Origin: Lewinellaceae bacterium
GTDB lineage: Bacteria; Bacteroidota; Bacteroidia; Chitinophagales; Saprospiraceae
Length of the DNA stretch: 64,000 nt
Reading direction: 5' to 3'
NCBI GenBank assembly: GCA_020636315.1
Contig: JACJYA010000002.1
Span: 620,001 to 684,000, forward strand
Shown one piece after another: positions 44,142-52,587 of this stretch (the first letter of the stretch is position 1; the number at the start of each line of letters is the position of its first letter). The notes under the pieces are model-generated. The model did not search any database, was not told the DNA's origin, and was given only the letters and a program-made list of their open reading frames with translations. The position numbers and the translations under genes are program-made.

Positions 44142-44318
44142 TAATGTGAGGTTTGAGGTTGTGGTCAAGGCTAAGGCCGGAGAGCGCCCGGGGAAAGGAA
44201 TATTTTATCCTCTTTACTTCGTTGACCAGTCTTGGCCCCTCAATCTCAACCTTAGCCTCAACCTAAATCTGGCTTATCTTACTGGAAAACCAGGATAACC
44301 AGGCCAAACCTCACATTA
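44142..44318. mobile_element. 177-bp MITE-like element
   Basis: Perfect 13-bp ends TAATGTGAGGTTT / AAACCTCACATTA. Inner sequence is mostly GAGGTTGTGG-like words and their complements (AACCTTAGCCTCAACC), giving more pairing. It fills most of the 305-bp gap between mmuM and the VIT-domain gene; no ORF of note. Confidence 0.55.
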
Positions 44319-44326
44319 CGTTAATA

Positions 44327-46471
44327 TTAACCGCCGGCCTTGACCAGCTTCAGCCGGGCCTTGCCGTGAGGGCCTTCCACGACGAGGAAATAGATCCCAT
44401 CGGGCATATCCGCGCCATCCCAAAAAACGGTGGTTTCCTGGCCGGGCGACAGGGTTTGGGTGGGCAGAAATTCCACCAGCCGCCCCAGAGCGTCATAGAT
44501 GGCAAACCGGTATTCCGCCCGGGTAGCGCCGGGCAGCAGTTCGATGCGGGCCTGCACCCATTCAGCAAAAGGGTTCGGGAAGGCCCGGAGGCGGATCAGC
44601 GGATCTTCGGCAGCCAACTCCTCAGTACTGACCGGAAATACGATTTCGCCATTCGAACCGTCTATGCAACTGATGCAGGGGTCTCCGCCGAGATTGGGTT
44701 CCAGACAAAGAAAAGCCGTATGAATAGAAAGCACGCGATATCGGATACTGCTTTCTACGATCTCCTGGGCGGTGGCATCACTTTGGTTGCTGTTTTCCAA
44801 TGAAAGCAGATAATTTGCCGCCCAGGCTTCCTCGGCCAGGGTGTCTATGGTATAGATCTGTTGGGGATCAACAGTTCGGGTGGCGAAGAAAGGCATTCCC
44901 TCCGCCACACTGAGATATTCAAGGCGGAAAGGGAAAAAGCCCTGGTAGCGGCCCACCTGATAAACCGGCCGCCGCAGAGGAACGTTGACGCTGCTGCCTC
45001 CCAGGAGGAAGCGGTTGTAGCAGATGCCGTTTTCCAGGGTAGAATACACTTCTATGGAACCCCGCAGCTTATCTGCCGACTCCAGCGCTTTGCGGATCTT
45101 GTACCGGAACTGGCCGGAACGGCGGTAAGTGCCTCCGGAAAGCCGGGCCAGCTCGGTATAGAGAAAGTCATTGCCGCGCCACTCGGAAGGCGCCCCCCAC
45201 CAGTCCCACCACTGCTCAATGTTCCGGTTCTGATAGTTGATGGCATAAAAGTCGGCAAGGCCGAAGCCCGCATGGCGGTTGAGCTGATCTGCCAGTTCTC
45301 CCGCATACCAGGGGCCGCCTTCATCCTGGGAATTGGAGATCAACAGAACGCTGGTTTCCTCTCCCTGTGCCTCGACCTGATCCAGCGCGTGGAAAAGGGC
45401 ATTGTTCAAACGCCCACCATCCATGAAGGAGGACAAGCTGATGTTCTCAAATACAGCGTTAACAGCTTCCGGCAAACCAGGCGCCCAGTCTCCGCTCAGC
45501 AATACCGGCTGGCCGTTGCCGGTAGCCCATAACTGAAACTGATCCTGTTCCGACAGCCCCGCCCGCAGTTCGCGGTGCAGGCCGGCAAGCAGGTCCTCTT
45601 TAGTAAAACCGCTGGCATTATAAGGTTTATAATCCACGTAGATGAGCAGGCGGCGAGGGGGGGCTTCCGGTAAGGCCACCAGCTGATCCGGCAGGGCCAC
45701 CAGTTGAAAAGCTTTCAGGTTGTCGTTGTGGTTTACATAGATGCCATCCTGCAGTGGAGCGTCCAGGGCCAGCGTCAGGCCGGGTATTATTTCCTCCGGG
45801 CTCAGAATGTACTCATAGAAGCTGCCCAGATCGGGGTGGCTGCCGAGGTAGAATTGCGCATCCGGCAATTCGGGAATGCGGGGTTGCCCCCATTCTGCTC
45901 CTGCCCATACCCTCAGGCTGAGGAACTCCAGGGGAATGGCAGAGGTAGTAATGGCCTCCATAGGCAGGTCGGCCAGGATTTGTTCTGTCGTCCATTGAGC
46001 GGGAAGGAGGTAGCTCACCTTCACTTTTCGTTCTTCGGGATAGGCCATTGGATAGACCCTCAGCTGGTACTGGCCAGCTCCCAGCTTGTAAAGAATGGAG
46101 GGATCCTGCCGCCGGTTAACGATATCTTCATAAATGTTGGTGGCCGTACGCCGGTCCAGGATGTCCGCCCTGACGATCACGTCATCGATCCAGAGCCAGG
46201 AATCGTAAATGGCTGCTTCTTCCGGCAGGGTAAAGTCCAGAGCAACCTCCAGGGAATCTCCAGCGTCAAACCCCGCACCCCGGGCGGAAAAGGTAAGATA
46301 AAGGCCCACATCCAGATAGATGCCTTTGGGCTCGATGGTAATGGTTGCCTCCTCGATGGTACCCTGCTGAACCACCCAGTTTTGATTGGGGTTCAGCACG
46401 CCCAGAGAAGCCTGGGTAAAGCTCAAAAGAGACATTACAGAGAAAAGCGTAGTTAGCAATAATGTTCTCAT
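44327..46471 (-). CDS. VIT-domain secreted protein with T9SS sorting domain
   Basis: A 714-residue exported protein. Signal peptide at 1-19. Residues ~35-165 fit a vault/inter-alpha-trypsin (VIT) domain: 'DILDRRTATNIYEDIVNRRQDP' start and 'YQLRVYPMAYPEERKVKVSYLLP'. Residues ~285-440 behave like a degenerate VWA fold ('RRLLIYVDYKPYNASGF', 'SVLLISNSQDEGG') but without a clear DxSxS metal site. The end (~640-714; 'LRAFPNPFAEWVQARIEL', 'PDGIYFLVVEGPHGKARL') is a T9SS domain. Function unknown; VIT proteins tend to be structural or adhesive. Confidence 0.85.
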   Translation of the reverse strand: MRTLLLTTLFSVMSLLSFTQASLGVLNPNQNWVVQQGTIEEATITIEPKGIYLDVGLYLTFSARGAGFDAGDSLEVALDFTLPEEAAIYDSWLWIDDVIVRADILDRRTATNIYEDIVNRRQDPSILYKLGAGQYQLRVYPMAYPEERKVKVSYLLPAQWTTEQILADLPMEAITTSAIPLEFLSLRVWAGAEWGQPRIPELPDAQFYLGSHPDLGSFYEYILSPEEIIPGLTLALDAPLQDGIYVNHNDNLKAFQLVALPDQLVALPEAPPRRLLIYVDYKPYNASGFTKEDLLAGLHRELRAGLSEQDQFQLWATGNGQPVLLSGDWAPGLPEAVNAVFENISLSSFMDGGRLNNALFHALDQVEAQGEETSVLLISNSQDEGGPWYAGELADQLNRHAGFGLADFYAINYQNRNIEQWWDWWGAPSEWRGNDFLYTELARLSGGTYRRSGQFRYKIRKALESADKLRGSIEVYSTLENGICYNRFLLGGSSVNVPLRRPVYQVGRYQGFFPFRLEYLSVAEGMPFFATRTVDPQQIYTIDTLAEEAWAANYLLSLENSNQSDATAQEIVESSIRYRVLSIHTAFLCLEPNLGGDPCISCIDGSNGEIVFPVSTEELAAEDPLIRLRAFPNPFAEWVQARIELLPGATRAEYRFAIYDALGRLVEFLPTQTLSPGQETTVFWDGADMPDGIYFLVVEGPHGKARLKLVKAGG

Positions 46472-46849
46472 AACGCGCAGGTTTAAATTATGAAATAGGG
46501 TGTTGTTTACTACCTGGTGTAGCCTTCATAGTGCCTGACAGTGGCGGCCCCGGCTTTTCCAGCCGAAAACCATCAACGAAAGTATCAGACAGCAGATACC
46601 GGACGGGGCAAACCCGCCGTTTCCATAAAGTTGAATCTAATATCACCAGGAGCAACTGGTAGAAGGTGAGCCCGGTGAGCGCGTTAGAGGGGCTGGTTCG
46701 GGATTCGTTGAATCGGGATTCGTTACCGAATTGGCCCGAACTGCCAAAAAATTTGAAACAATATACAAAAATCCCGTTTTGTATGAGACGGTAATAAGCG
46801 TTTTGTATTGTCTCTTACCGATTTTCCAATATACACTCAAAAGGGGTTA
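46472..46849. other. Intergenic region, little seen
   Basis: 378 bp. Contains GGGATTCGTT twice (near 46690 and 46707) and an inverted pair GAGACGGTAA / TTACCG near 46795-46830 followed by TTTTCC, a weak candidate terminator for the leftward cyclase gene. It should also hold the promoter of the VIT gene. No supported gene. Confidence 0.4.
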
Positions 46850-49777
46850 TCACTTTGCCGTCATGCGTTCTATGCCGGTCCAGTCGTCCGGCACGCCGCT
46901 GGCGATACATTCGAGGGTTTTGTTCAGAAACAACTGAGTGGTCGCGTCGGCGGGATTTTCCTTGAGTATGGTTTCAAAAGTGCGGTAGGCCCTGGCAAAA
47001 TCTTTATTGAAGTAATGTTCCCGGGCCTCTGAGAAGGCGTCGAAGGTAGCCAGTTTCTTTTCGAATATTTCGGGGCTGTCCCCATCAAAACACTCATAGA
47101 TCTGTACCGGCACTTTCTTTCCTTTCATTTGAACCTTTCCCAGCATGCGGAAATGGAAGGACTCTGCCCGCGGGACCTGCGCCAGGCTTTCTCCGCTGAG
47201 CAGTATCCGGGTGCCGTAGTACTTGTTCAGGCTTTCGATGCGGGAAGCGGTATTGACCGTATCGGAGATGGTAGTGGCGTCGAGCCGTTTTTCATCACCG
47301 ATGATGCCCATGATAAGCGGGCCGGTATGGAACCCGATTCCTGACCGGATCGGCCGGCGATTTTTCTTTTCGCGCTGGCCGTTGTACTGCTGCAGGGCTT
47401 TCTGCAACTCGATGGAAGCCCGCAGGGCATCAGCGGGGTTGTACTGGAAGATGGCCATAATGGCGTCGCCGAGGTATTGGTTGACAAACCCCTGGTTGCG
47501 GTCGATGATGGGCCCCATGCGGCGGTTGTAAGCGTTCACGAACTTGAAATTCTGTTCCGGTGTCATCGACTCCGAAAGGGTCGTATAATCCCGGATGTCG
47601 GAAAAGAAAACCGTCACCTTGCGTTCTACCTGGTCTCCCAGGCGCACCTCGGTGATATTTTCCCTTCCCAGCGACCGCAGGAAAGCACTGGGCACGAACC
47701 GGCTGGTCGCCCGGTTGATCTGGTGCAGGTTGAGCTGGGTTTTGACCCGCGCCAGGAACTCATCGCGCGTGAACGGCTTGGCCAGGTAATCATTGGCGCC
47801 CGTGTTCAGCCCGGCCACCAGGTCTTTAACCAGGTTCTTGGCCGTGACCATAATAATGGGCAATTCGGAGGGCAGAAACCGCTCCCGGATCTGTTCGCAA
47901 ACCTCGTAGCCCGACATGCGCGGCATCATAATATCCAGCAGGACAAGGTCGAAGGGCTTACCGGAATTGAGGGCGGCAATGGCCTCTTCCCCATTCATGG
48001 CCGATGTCACGGCGTAATAGTCGGAATCCAGGTGGTTTTTCAGAACGTGCTGGTTGATCGGCTCATCATCTACGATCAGGATGCTGATGCGTTCATCGGC
48101 GGGAATCGGAGCCGCCGGGCCCGGTTTTGCTTCTTCCTTCCGGCCCACCGGCATGGCCTCCCGGGCATTTTGTTTAACTTCTTCCTCTCTGACAACCGGT
48201 TTTTCATCAGAAGCGGGCAGGGTAAAATAAAAGGTTGAACCCTTCCCGAGTTCGGATTTCAACCAGATCTTCCCTCCGTGCAGTTCAATGAGATAACGGG
48301 TAATGGAAAGGCCCAGGCCCGTACCTTCATACGCTCTGGCGGCCGAACCGTCGCCCTGCTGAAAAGCCTGGAAGACGGACTCCCGTTTCTCTTCGGGTAT
48401 GCCGATCCCTTCGTCACTTATGGCGACTTCCACCTCCCCATCTACCTCCCGGGCGCTGATGGCAACTTTTCCTTTATCTGAAAATTTGATGGCGTTGCTC
48501 ACCAGGTTCTGGAGGATCTGCTGCAGGCGGTCCTCATCGGCCATCACCGGCGAAAGATCAACCGGCGCCTCATTGGCCAGTTGCAACGGCTTCCCCTTAG
48601 TCAGGGGCAGGTTGATCCGCAGTATGATATCGACGAGGGAACGCAGGTGCAGCGGCTTGGGGTAGAGTTGAAGCTCCGCATTTTTCAGGCGGGAAAAGTC
48701 CATGATATCGTTCACCAAATTGTTAAGCCGTTTGCCTGCCGAGATGACGACCGACAGGTTCTCCTTTAGGGCTTCAGGCCCAACCTCATTCCGTTTCTCA
48801 TACAGCCATTCGGCGATGCCGATAATGCCGTTAAGAGGGGTGCGCAACTCGTGAGAGGTATTGGCCAGGAACTGGTCCTTCAACTGATCGATCTCCTCCA
48901 GCCGTTCGGCGCGCTGTTTTTCAATTTCTGCCAGCTTCCGCTGCTGATTGAACCGGTGCCACTGCCAGGCCCCCACCACGATGAACAACAAGCCTATGAC
49001 AAAGGCAAAAATGCGGTTTCGCATGGCGCGTTCCCGGCTCAGCTGTAATTCCAGGAGGGCAGCGTCTTTTTCCATCATGGCGGCCTCGCGCTCCAGTTCC
49101 GCCTTGGACCGGGCCAGTTCAGCGGCTTCCTTTTCTGCGACCGCAAGTTGGGTTTCCTTCAGCAATTTCTCGGCTTCGGTGAGTTTCAGTTCCCCCAGGA
49201 CGGCAGCTTTTTCCTGAGAGATCTGCTCCTTTTCCTGTTGCACCTGCCCCAGAACTTCGGAGGTGTTCTCAAATTCCTTTTCCAGCCGGGCCAGTTGATC
49301 TGAGGTTTGGACAAGGTCAATTTCCTTTTTCAACTGGCCGTATTTTTCCCGGTATTCGGCAGTTTTCTTATCTCTTCCCGCAACCTGGTAAATGGTCTCA
49401 AGGATCTTGTACCCTTTCAGTTCCGCTATCTTGTCGCCGGCAGCCCGGGCAGCGGCCACCCCCTGCTCCCCGAAACGGGCGGCCCGCCTGATATTCCGCT
49501 GGTCCCTTTCGGCAATAGCCAGAAAATAAGCACTGGTAACCGTTCCGGAGTGATAGGAAAGCTGTTCGCTCAGTTCAAGAGCCTCCGAGGCATAGCTCAC
49601 GGCCTGGGCCGGCTGGCTGAATTTGACTTTCTCCACCAGGCTGTTAAGCACGTCAACCCGTTCTTTACCCCGGGCCGAAGCCAAGGCGGACCGTAAGTCC
49701 TCAGTGGTTGCCTCCTGCCCCCAAGCGGGATGAGGAAGATAAAAAAGGAGCAAAAGGAGGAAGGTAAGTATTCTCAT
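46850..49777 (-). CDS. Hybrid sensor kinase with class III nucleotide cyclase domain
   Basis: A 975-residue protein combining phosphorelay and second-messenger output. Order: signal peptide; TPR-like helices (~25-150); long coiled coil (~160-250); membrane span ('IFAFVIGLLFIVVGAW', ~255-275); HisKA ('NTSHELRTPLNGIIG'); HATPase ('AFQQGDGSAARAYEGTGLGLSI'); receiver with 'LVLLDIMMPRMSGYE'; class III cyclase. The cyclase keeps both metal aspartates ('FFSDIRDYTTLSE' and 'YLGDAIMAIF') and transition-state Asn/Arg ('SDTVNTASRIES'), so it should be active; cAMP versus cGMP is not certain. A short helical tail follows. No partner is adjacent. Confidence 0.92.
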   Translation of the reverse strand: MRILTFLLLLLFYLPHPAWGQEATTEDLRSALASARGKERVDVLNSLVEKVKFSQPAQAVSYASEALELSEQLSYHSGTVTSAYFLAIAERDQRNIRRAARFGEQGVAAARAAGDKIAELKGYKILETIYQVAGRDKKTAEYREKYGQLKKEIDLVQTSDQLARLEKEFENTSEVLGQVQQEKEQISQEKAAVLGELKLTEAEKLLKETQLAVAEKEAAELARSKAELEREAAMMEKDAALLELQLSRERAMRNRIFAFVIGLLFIVVGAWQWHRFNQQRKLAEIEKQRAERLEEIDQLKDQFLANTSHELRTPLNGIIGIAEWLYEKRNEVGPEALKENLSVVISAGKRLNNLVNDIMDFSRLKNAELQLYPKPLHLRSLVDIILRINLPLTKGKPLQLANEAPVDLSPVMADEDRLQQILQNLVSNAIKFSDKGKVAISAREVDGEVEVAISDEGIGIPEEKRESVFQAFQQGDGSAARAYEGTGLGLSITRYLIELHGGKIWLKSELGKGSTFYFTLPASDEKPVVREEEVKQNAREAMPVGRKEEAKPGPAAPIPADERISILIVDDEPINQHVLKNHLDSDYYAVTSAMNGEEAIAALNSGKPFDLVLLDIMMPRMSGYEVCEQIRERFLPSELPIIMVTAKNLVKDLVAGLNTGANDYLAKPFTRDEFLARVKTQLNLHQINRATSRFVPSAFLRSLGRENITEVRLGDQVERKVTVFFSDIRDYTTLSESMTPEQNFKFVNAYNRRMGPIIDRNQGFVNQYLGDAIMAIFQYNPADALRASIELQKALQQYNGQREKKNRRPIRSGIGFHTGPLIMGIIGDEKRLDATTISDTVNTASRIESLNKYYGTRILLSGESLAQVPRAESFHFRMLGKVQMKGKKVPVQIYECFDGDSPEIFEKKLATFDAFSEAREHYFNKDFARAYRTFETILKENPADATTQLFLNKTLECIASGVPDDWTGIERMTAK

Positions 49778-49955
49778 GTGTAAAAGGTGTATGAGACAGT
49801 TGTATCATTAATACGGAAAAGCGGAACAAATGATACACCGCCCGGCCATACAGCAACCGTTGCCTGTTACGCAAAGGGGAAGCTCGAAATTACACAAATT
49901 GAATGGATTTACCAGGACTACTCCCTGCGTTTGCCCCGCAGGGATACATTAAATA

Positions 49956-49987
49956 TTTGACACATTGAACTATTATCCCTACCTTGC
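49956..49987 (+). promoter_or_regulatory. Candidate promoter of rhlE with long leader
   Basis: TTTG (49956-49959), 20-bp spacer, TACCTTGC (49980-49987; two departures from TAnnTTTG). It predicts a leader of roughly 125 nt, as often seen for cold-induced RNA helicases. The rest of the 341-bp gap (49778-50118) shows no gene. Confidence 0.33.
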
Positions 49988-50118
49988 GCGTTATTCTGAA
50001 GTATTCTCCAAACGGAGAGCACGATTTTTAATTAAACAAAGGGAGCTAATCCCTGCAACACACAACTGCTGATCCGGAACCCACCAAAGTTTTTGCCAGC
50101 CGTTTTCAATTCATTTTA

Positions 50119-51408
50119 ATGACATTTCAAGACCTCAATCTTATCGAGCCCATCCAGCGGGCTCTCAAAACGGCTGGATACCAAAGACCAACACCCATTC
50201 AGGCACAATCCATTCCCCTGGCGCTGCAAGGCAGAGATCTGCTGGCCTGCGCTCAGACCGGCACCGGAAAAACTGCCGCCTTCGCCCTGCCCATCCTGCA
50301 GCTGCTGAACGACCAGCAGCCGGGAAGCAGCCGGCGGGGCGCCATACAGGCGCTGATCCTGGCTCCCACCCGGGAACTGGCCATACAGATCGGGGAAAGC
50401 TTCGATTCCTACGGGAAGCACCTGAGGCAACGCCACACCGTCATTTTCGGTGGAGTATCGCAAAATGCCCAGACGCGCAAGCTGCAATCTGGCGTTGACA
50501 TCCTCGTCGCCACCCCGGGCCGCCTGCTCGACCTGATGAACCAGGGATATATCAGCCTCGACAAGGTCGAATTCTTTGTCCTCGACGAGGCCGACCGCAT
50601 GCTCGATATGGGCTTCATACACGACGTAAAGCGGGTGATCCGCAAATTGCCACAACAACGACAGACGTTCTTCTTCTCGGCCACCATGCCGGACGCCATC
50701 GTCAAGCTGTCCCGCGAGATCCTCGACCGCCCGGCCAGGGTACAGGTCGATCCGGTGTCCTCCACCGCCGAGCGCGTTGAACAATCGGTTTACTACGTGC
50801 CCAAAAAGCAAAAACGCAAGCTGCTGATGCATTTGTTGCGCAATGAGGACATTTCCGAAGCTCTCGTTTTTACCCGCACCAAGCACGGCGCCAACCGGGT
50901 GGCCAAGGACCTGTCCCAAAGAGGGATCTACGCCGAGGCCATCCACGGCAACAAGTCGCAGACGGCCCGCCAGAAAGCCCTGAAGAATTTCAAGGACGGG
51001 CGCACCCGCGTGCTGGTGGCCACCGACATCGCCGCCCGCGGCATCGACATCGACGAGCTGTCCCACGTGATCAACTTCGACCTGCCGAACATCTCGGAGA
51101 CCTACGTCCACCGCATCGGGCGCACCGGAAGAGCAGGAGCCAGCGGCATCGCCCTGTCCTTCTGCGATACCGAAGAACGCCCCTACCTGCGCGACATCCA
51201 GAAGCTGACCGGCCAGCGCATATCCGTTGTGGAAGGCCATCCTTTTACTGCTGAGGACGAAGACAACCAGCCGGCGCCCCAGCCGGCTTCCGCACCCCAC
51301 CCGAAAAGAAATAATGGGAACCGCAGCAACAACAACGGAAACAAAAGAAAGCGGTGGAATAAGAATCGCCGGAACGGCTCTAAGGCTTCCGGCGATAATC
51401 GGAGATAA
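50119..51408 (+). CDS. rhlE: DEAD-box ATP-dependent RNA helicase (RhlE-like)
   Basis: A 429-residue RNA helicase active in ribosome assembly or mRNA turnover, often needed in the cold. Motifs in order: Q motif 'GYQRPTPIQAQSIP', Walker A 'AQTGTGKT', 'PTRELAIQI', 'TPGRLLDL', 'DEADRMLDMGF', 'SATMP', 'ATDIAARGIDID' and 'HRIGRTGRAG'. The basic, low-complexity tail after residue ~370 ('RNNGNRSNNNGNKRKRWNKN') is typical for RhlE proteins and binds RNA. The stop lies next to a REP-like repeat cluster. Confidence 0.93.
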   Translation: MTFQDLNLIEPIQRALKTAGYQRPTPIQAQSIPLALQGRDLLACAQTGTGKTAAFALPILQLLNDQQPGSSRRGAIQALILAPTRELAIQIGESFDSYGKHLRQRHTVIFGGVSQNAQTRKLQSGVDILVATPGRLLDLMNQGYISLDKVEFFVLDEADRMLDMGFIHDVKRVIRKLPQQRQTFFFSATMPDAIVKLSREILDRPARVQVDPVSSTAERVEQSVYYVPKKQKRKLLMHLLRNEDISEALVFTRTKHGANRVAKDLSQRGIYAEAIHGNKSQTARQKALKNFKDGRTRVLVATDIAARGIDIDELSHVINFDLPNISETYVHRIGRTGRAGASGIALSFCDTEERPYLRDIQKLTGQRISVVEGHPFTAEDEDNQPAPQPASAPHPKRNNGNRSNNNGNKRKRWNKNRRNGSKASGDNRR

Positions 51409-51410
51409 AA

Positions 51411-51545
51411 CTCAGGCGCCATTAAGCGCTGATTTTCCATCAGCGCTTAATTTTTGGTGCTCCTGATAACTTAGGCGCTAAAAGGCCTGCTTGAATTCCA
51501 TCGATCGAAGAAAGCTTCGGCAGCCGGAGAAAATTAGCGCCTGAG
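51411..51545. repeat. REP-like cluster after rhlE
   Basis: Hairpin ATTAAGCGCTGAT-TTTCC-ATCAGCGCTTAAT (51421-51451), then a loop-extended element with arms CTTAGGCGCTAA (51470-51481) and TTAGCGCCTGAG (51534-51545) around a 52-nt insert. Outer words CTCAGGCGC / GCGCCTGAG also pair. Confidence 0.8.
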
Positions 51546-51547
51546 GT

Positions 51548-51922
51548 TCAATACAACAACACACCACTATCCGCCTTAAAATAATTGCTGCCACTCCTTT
51601 TCGGCGCCGTACTTCTCACCTCTTTATTGATGATCCTAACCTTGCTCAGGTCGGCATCGGAGTCCAGGCGCAGGAGTTGTTCTCCCAGGCCGGAAGTGGC
51701 GGAAACAGAGACCATTTTTTCCTTTTCACCGGGTTTCAGAATGATGCTGCAGCCAACCTGAGTGGCAGTTCCAATCTGTTTATCGTCACCTCCGAAACTG
51801 GTCTCCATATCGTCATAAACGTCGAAGGTACATTTGCCGGTCCGGACCAGATACAAATCGGCATAGGAAGAATTTATAATCAGGAAGAACAGGGCCAGAG
51901 TGATGCCTACTATCTTTTTCAT
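51548..51922 (-). CDS. Small secreted protein next to the GG-leader peptide
   Basis: A 124-residue protein with a strong signal peptide (cleavage near 'NSSYA'). The mature part has two cysteines ('TGKCTFDVYDD' and 'QVGCSIILKPGEKEKMV') that could form a disulfide, then beta-like segments ('VSATSGLGEQLLRLDSDADL'). No known family recognised. It is 62 bp downstream of the peptide gene on the same strand, so likely co-expressed; partner, immunity or processing roles are conceivable but not supported by motifs. The stop is 2 bp from a REP cluster. Confidence 0.65.
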   Translation of the reverse strand: MKKIVGITLALFFLIINSSYADLYLVRTGKCTFDVYDDMETSFGGDDKQIGTATQVGCSIILKPGEKEKMVSVSATSGLGEQLLRLDSDADLSKVRIINKEVRSTAPKRSGSNYFKADSGVLLY

Positions 51923-51984
51923 TTTGTCTGTTTTTTGTTAGATGAAGAAATACTTTTTCCAGATGAGCAGGTGAACGACCCGCA

Positions 51985-52125
51985 TCAGGGCGTCGTAAAA
52001 TCCCCATACTTGATGACCTGCCGATGATTAATGGGGGTATCCGTCCCACCCTTGATCTGCTTCTGTTGTTCTTCCCTAAGTACGATGGCATGGGCTTTCA
52101 TTTCTTCAAAGGTTTTCTTTTTCAT
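51985..52125 (-). CDS. Double-glycine leader peptide (RiPP/bacteriocin- or signal-like precursor)
   Basis: A 46-residue peptide. Residues 1-27 look like a Bacteroidota GG leader: basic start 'MKKKTFEEMK', then 'VLREEQQKQIKGG', the amphipathic 'L..EQ...I.GG' pattern recognised by C39 peptidase exporters. The 19-residue core is Thr-rich and Cys-free, starts TDTPIN and ends FTTP, so it is not a classical lanthipeptide. The ATG at 52125 is used; a longer frame to 52200 only adds basic junk from upstream. No modifying enzyme or C39 exporter is in the window. Two 12-bp direct repeats with 21-bp period lie 141 bp before the start. Function is inferred from the leader only. Confidence 0.62.
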   Translation of the reverse strand: MKKKTFEEMKAHAIVLREEQQKQIKGGTDTPINHRQVIKYGDFTTP

Positions 52126-52266
52126 GGTGTTTGAGTTTTTATTTAGCCCTACTCTGTTTGATCTTTCGATCCGGCTTTTCGGGAACCGCCTGTTTTTCAA
52201 TACACTTACAAGTTAGGTTTTCCAGCCCCTCGGCACCGGGGTAATTAGAAATGCTCATGAATGGAG

Positions 52267-52299
52267 GAGGATTTGGTTGCAGGGAATGAGGATTTGGTT
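52267..52299. promoter_or_regulatory. LytTR-type direct repeat upstream of GG-peptide gene
   Basis: GAGGATTTGGTT at 52267-52278 and again, identical, at 52288-52299: period exactly 21 bp. The near edge is 141 bp before the start at 52125. Same spacing and word as at 57989 and 63400. Confidence 0.6.
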
Positions 52300-52305
52300 T
52301 GCCCC

Positions 52306-52521
52306 CTAGGCGCCAATTTTCCTCGGCTGCCGAGGCCATCGGCGGAGGCATGCCCATTTACTCCTGAGTTTGTCCTCCTCGTCTTTAAAAAAATTAAGCG
52401 CTAATGGGCATGCCTTCGCGTAAAGCTAGCGCCTCCGCTGAGTAGCTTCCACCGGCGGCCATAGCCTCTGGCGGAGGCCTCAGCGCTCGCGGACTGCAGC
52501 CAAGAAAAATTAGCGCTTAAT
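52306..52521. repeat. REP-like cluster with long loop insert
   Basis: CTAGGCGCCAAT (52306-52317), then arms ATTAAGCGCTAAT (52393-52405) and ATTAGCGCTTAAT (52509-52521) around 103 nt. The insert begins GGGCATGCCTTCG, as does the insert at 58455. Confidence 0.75.
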
Positions 52522-52587
52522 GAAAGCCGCCCCCTCCCCGAGCAGGGCGGCGGCGGCTCTTAATTCACACTTTTTACAGAACCTAAT

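Larger units (their letters stand above)
52126..52587. other. Intergenic region with regulatory repeats and REP cluster
   Basis: 462 bp upstream of the GG-peptide gene and downstream of the giant T9SS gene. It contains the GAGGATTTGGTT direct repeat (52267-52299) and a loop-extended REP pair (52306-52521). No additional ORF is supported. Confidence 0.6.

Noticed and set aside
50116..51300. 394-codon minus-strand frame opposite rhlE
   Set aside because: Antisense of the helicase gene with no family resemblance.
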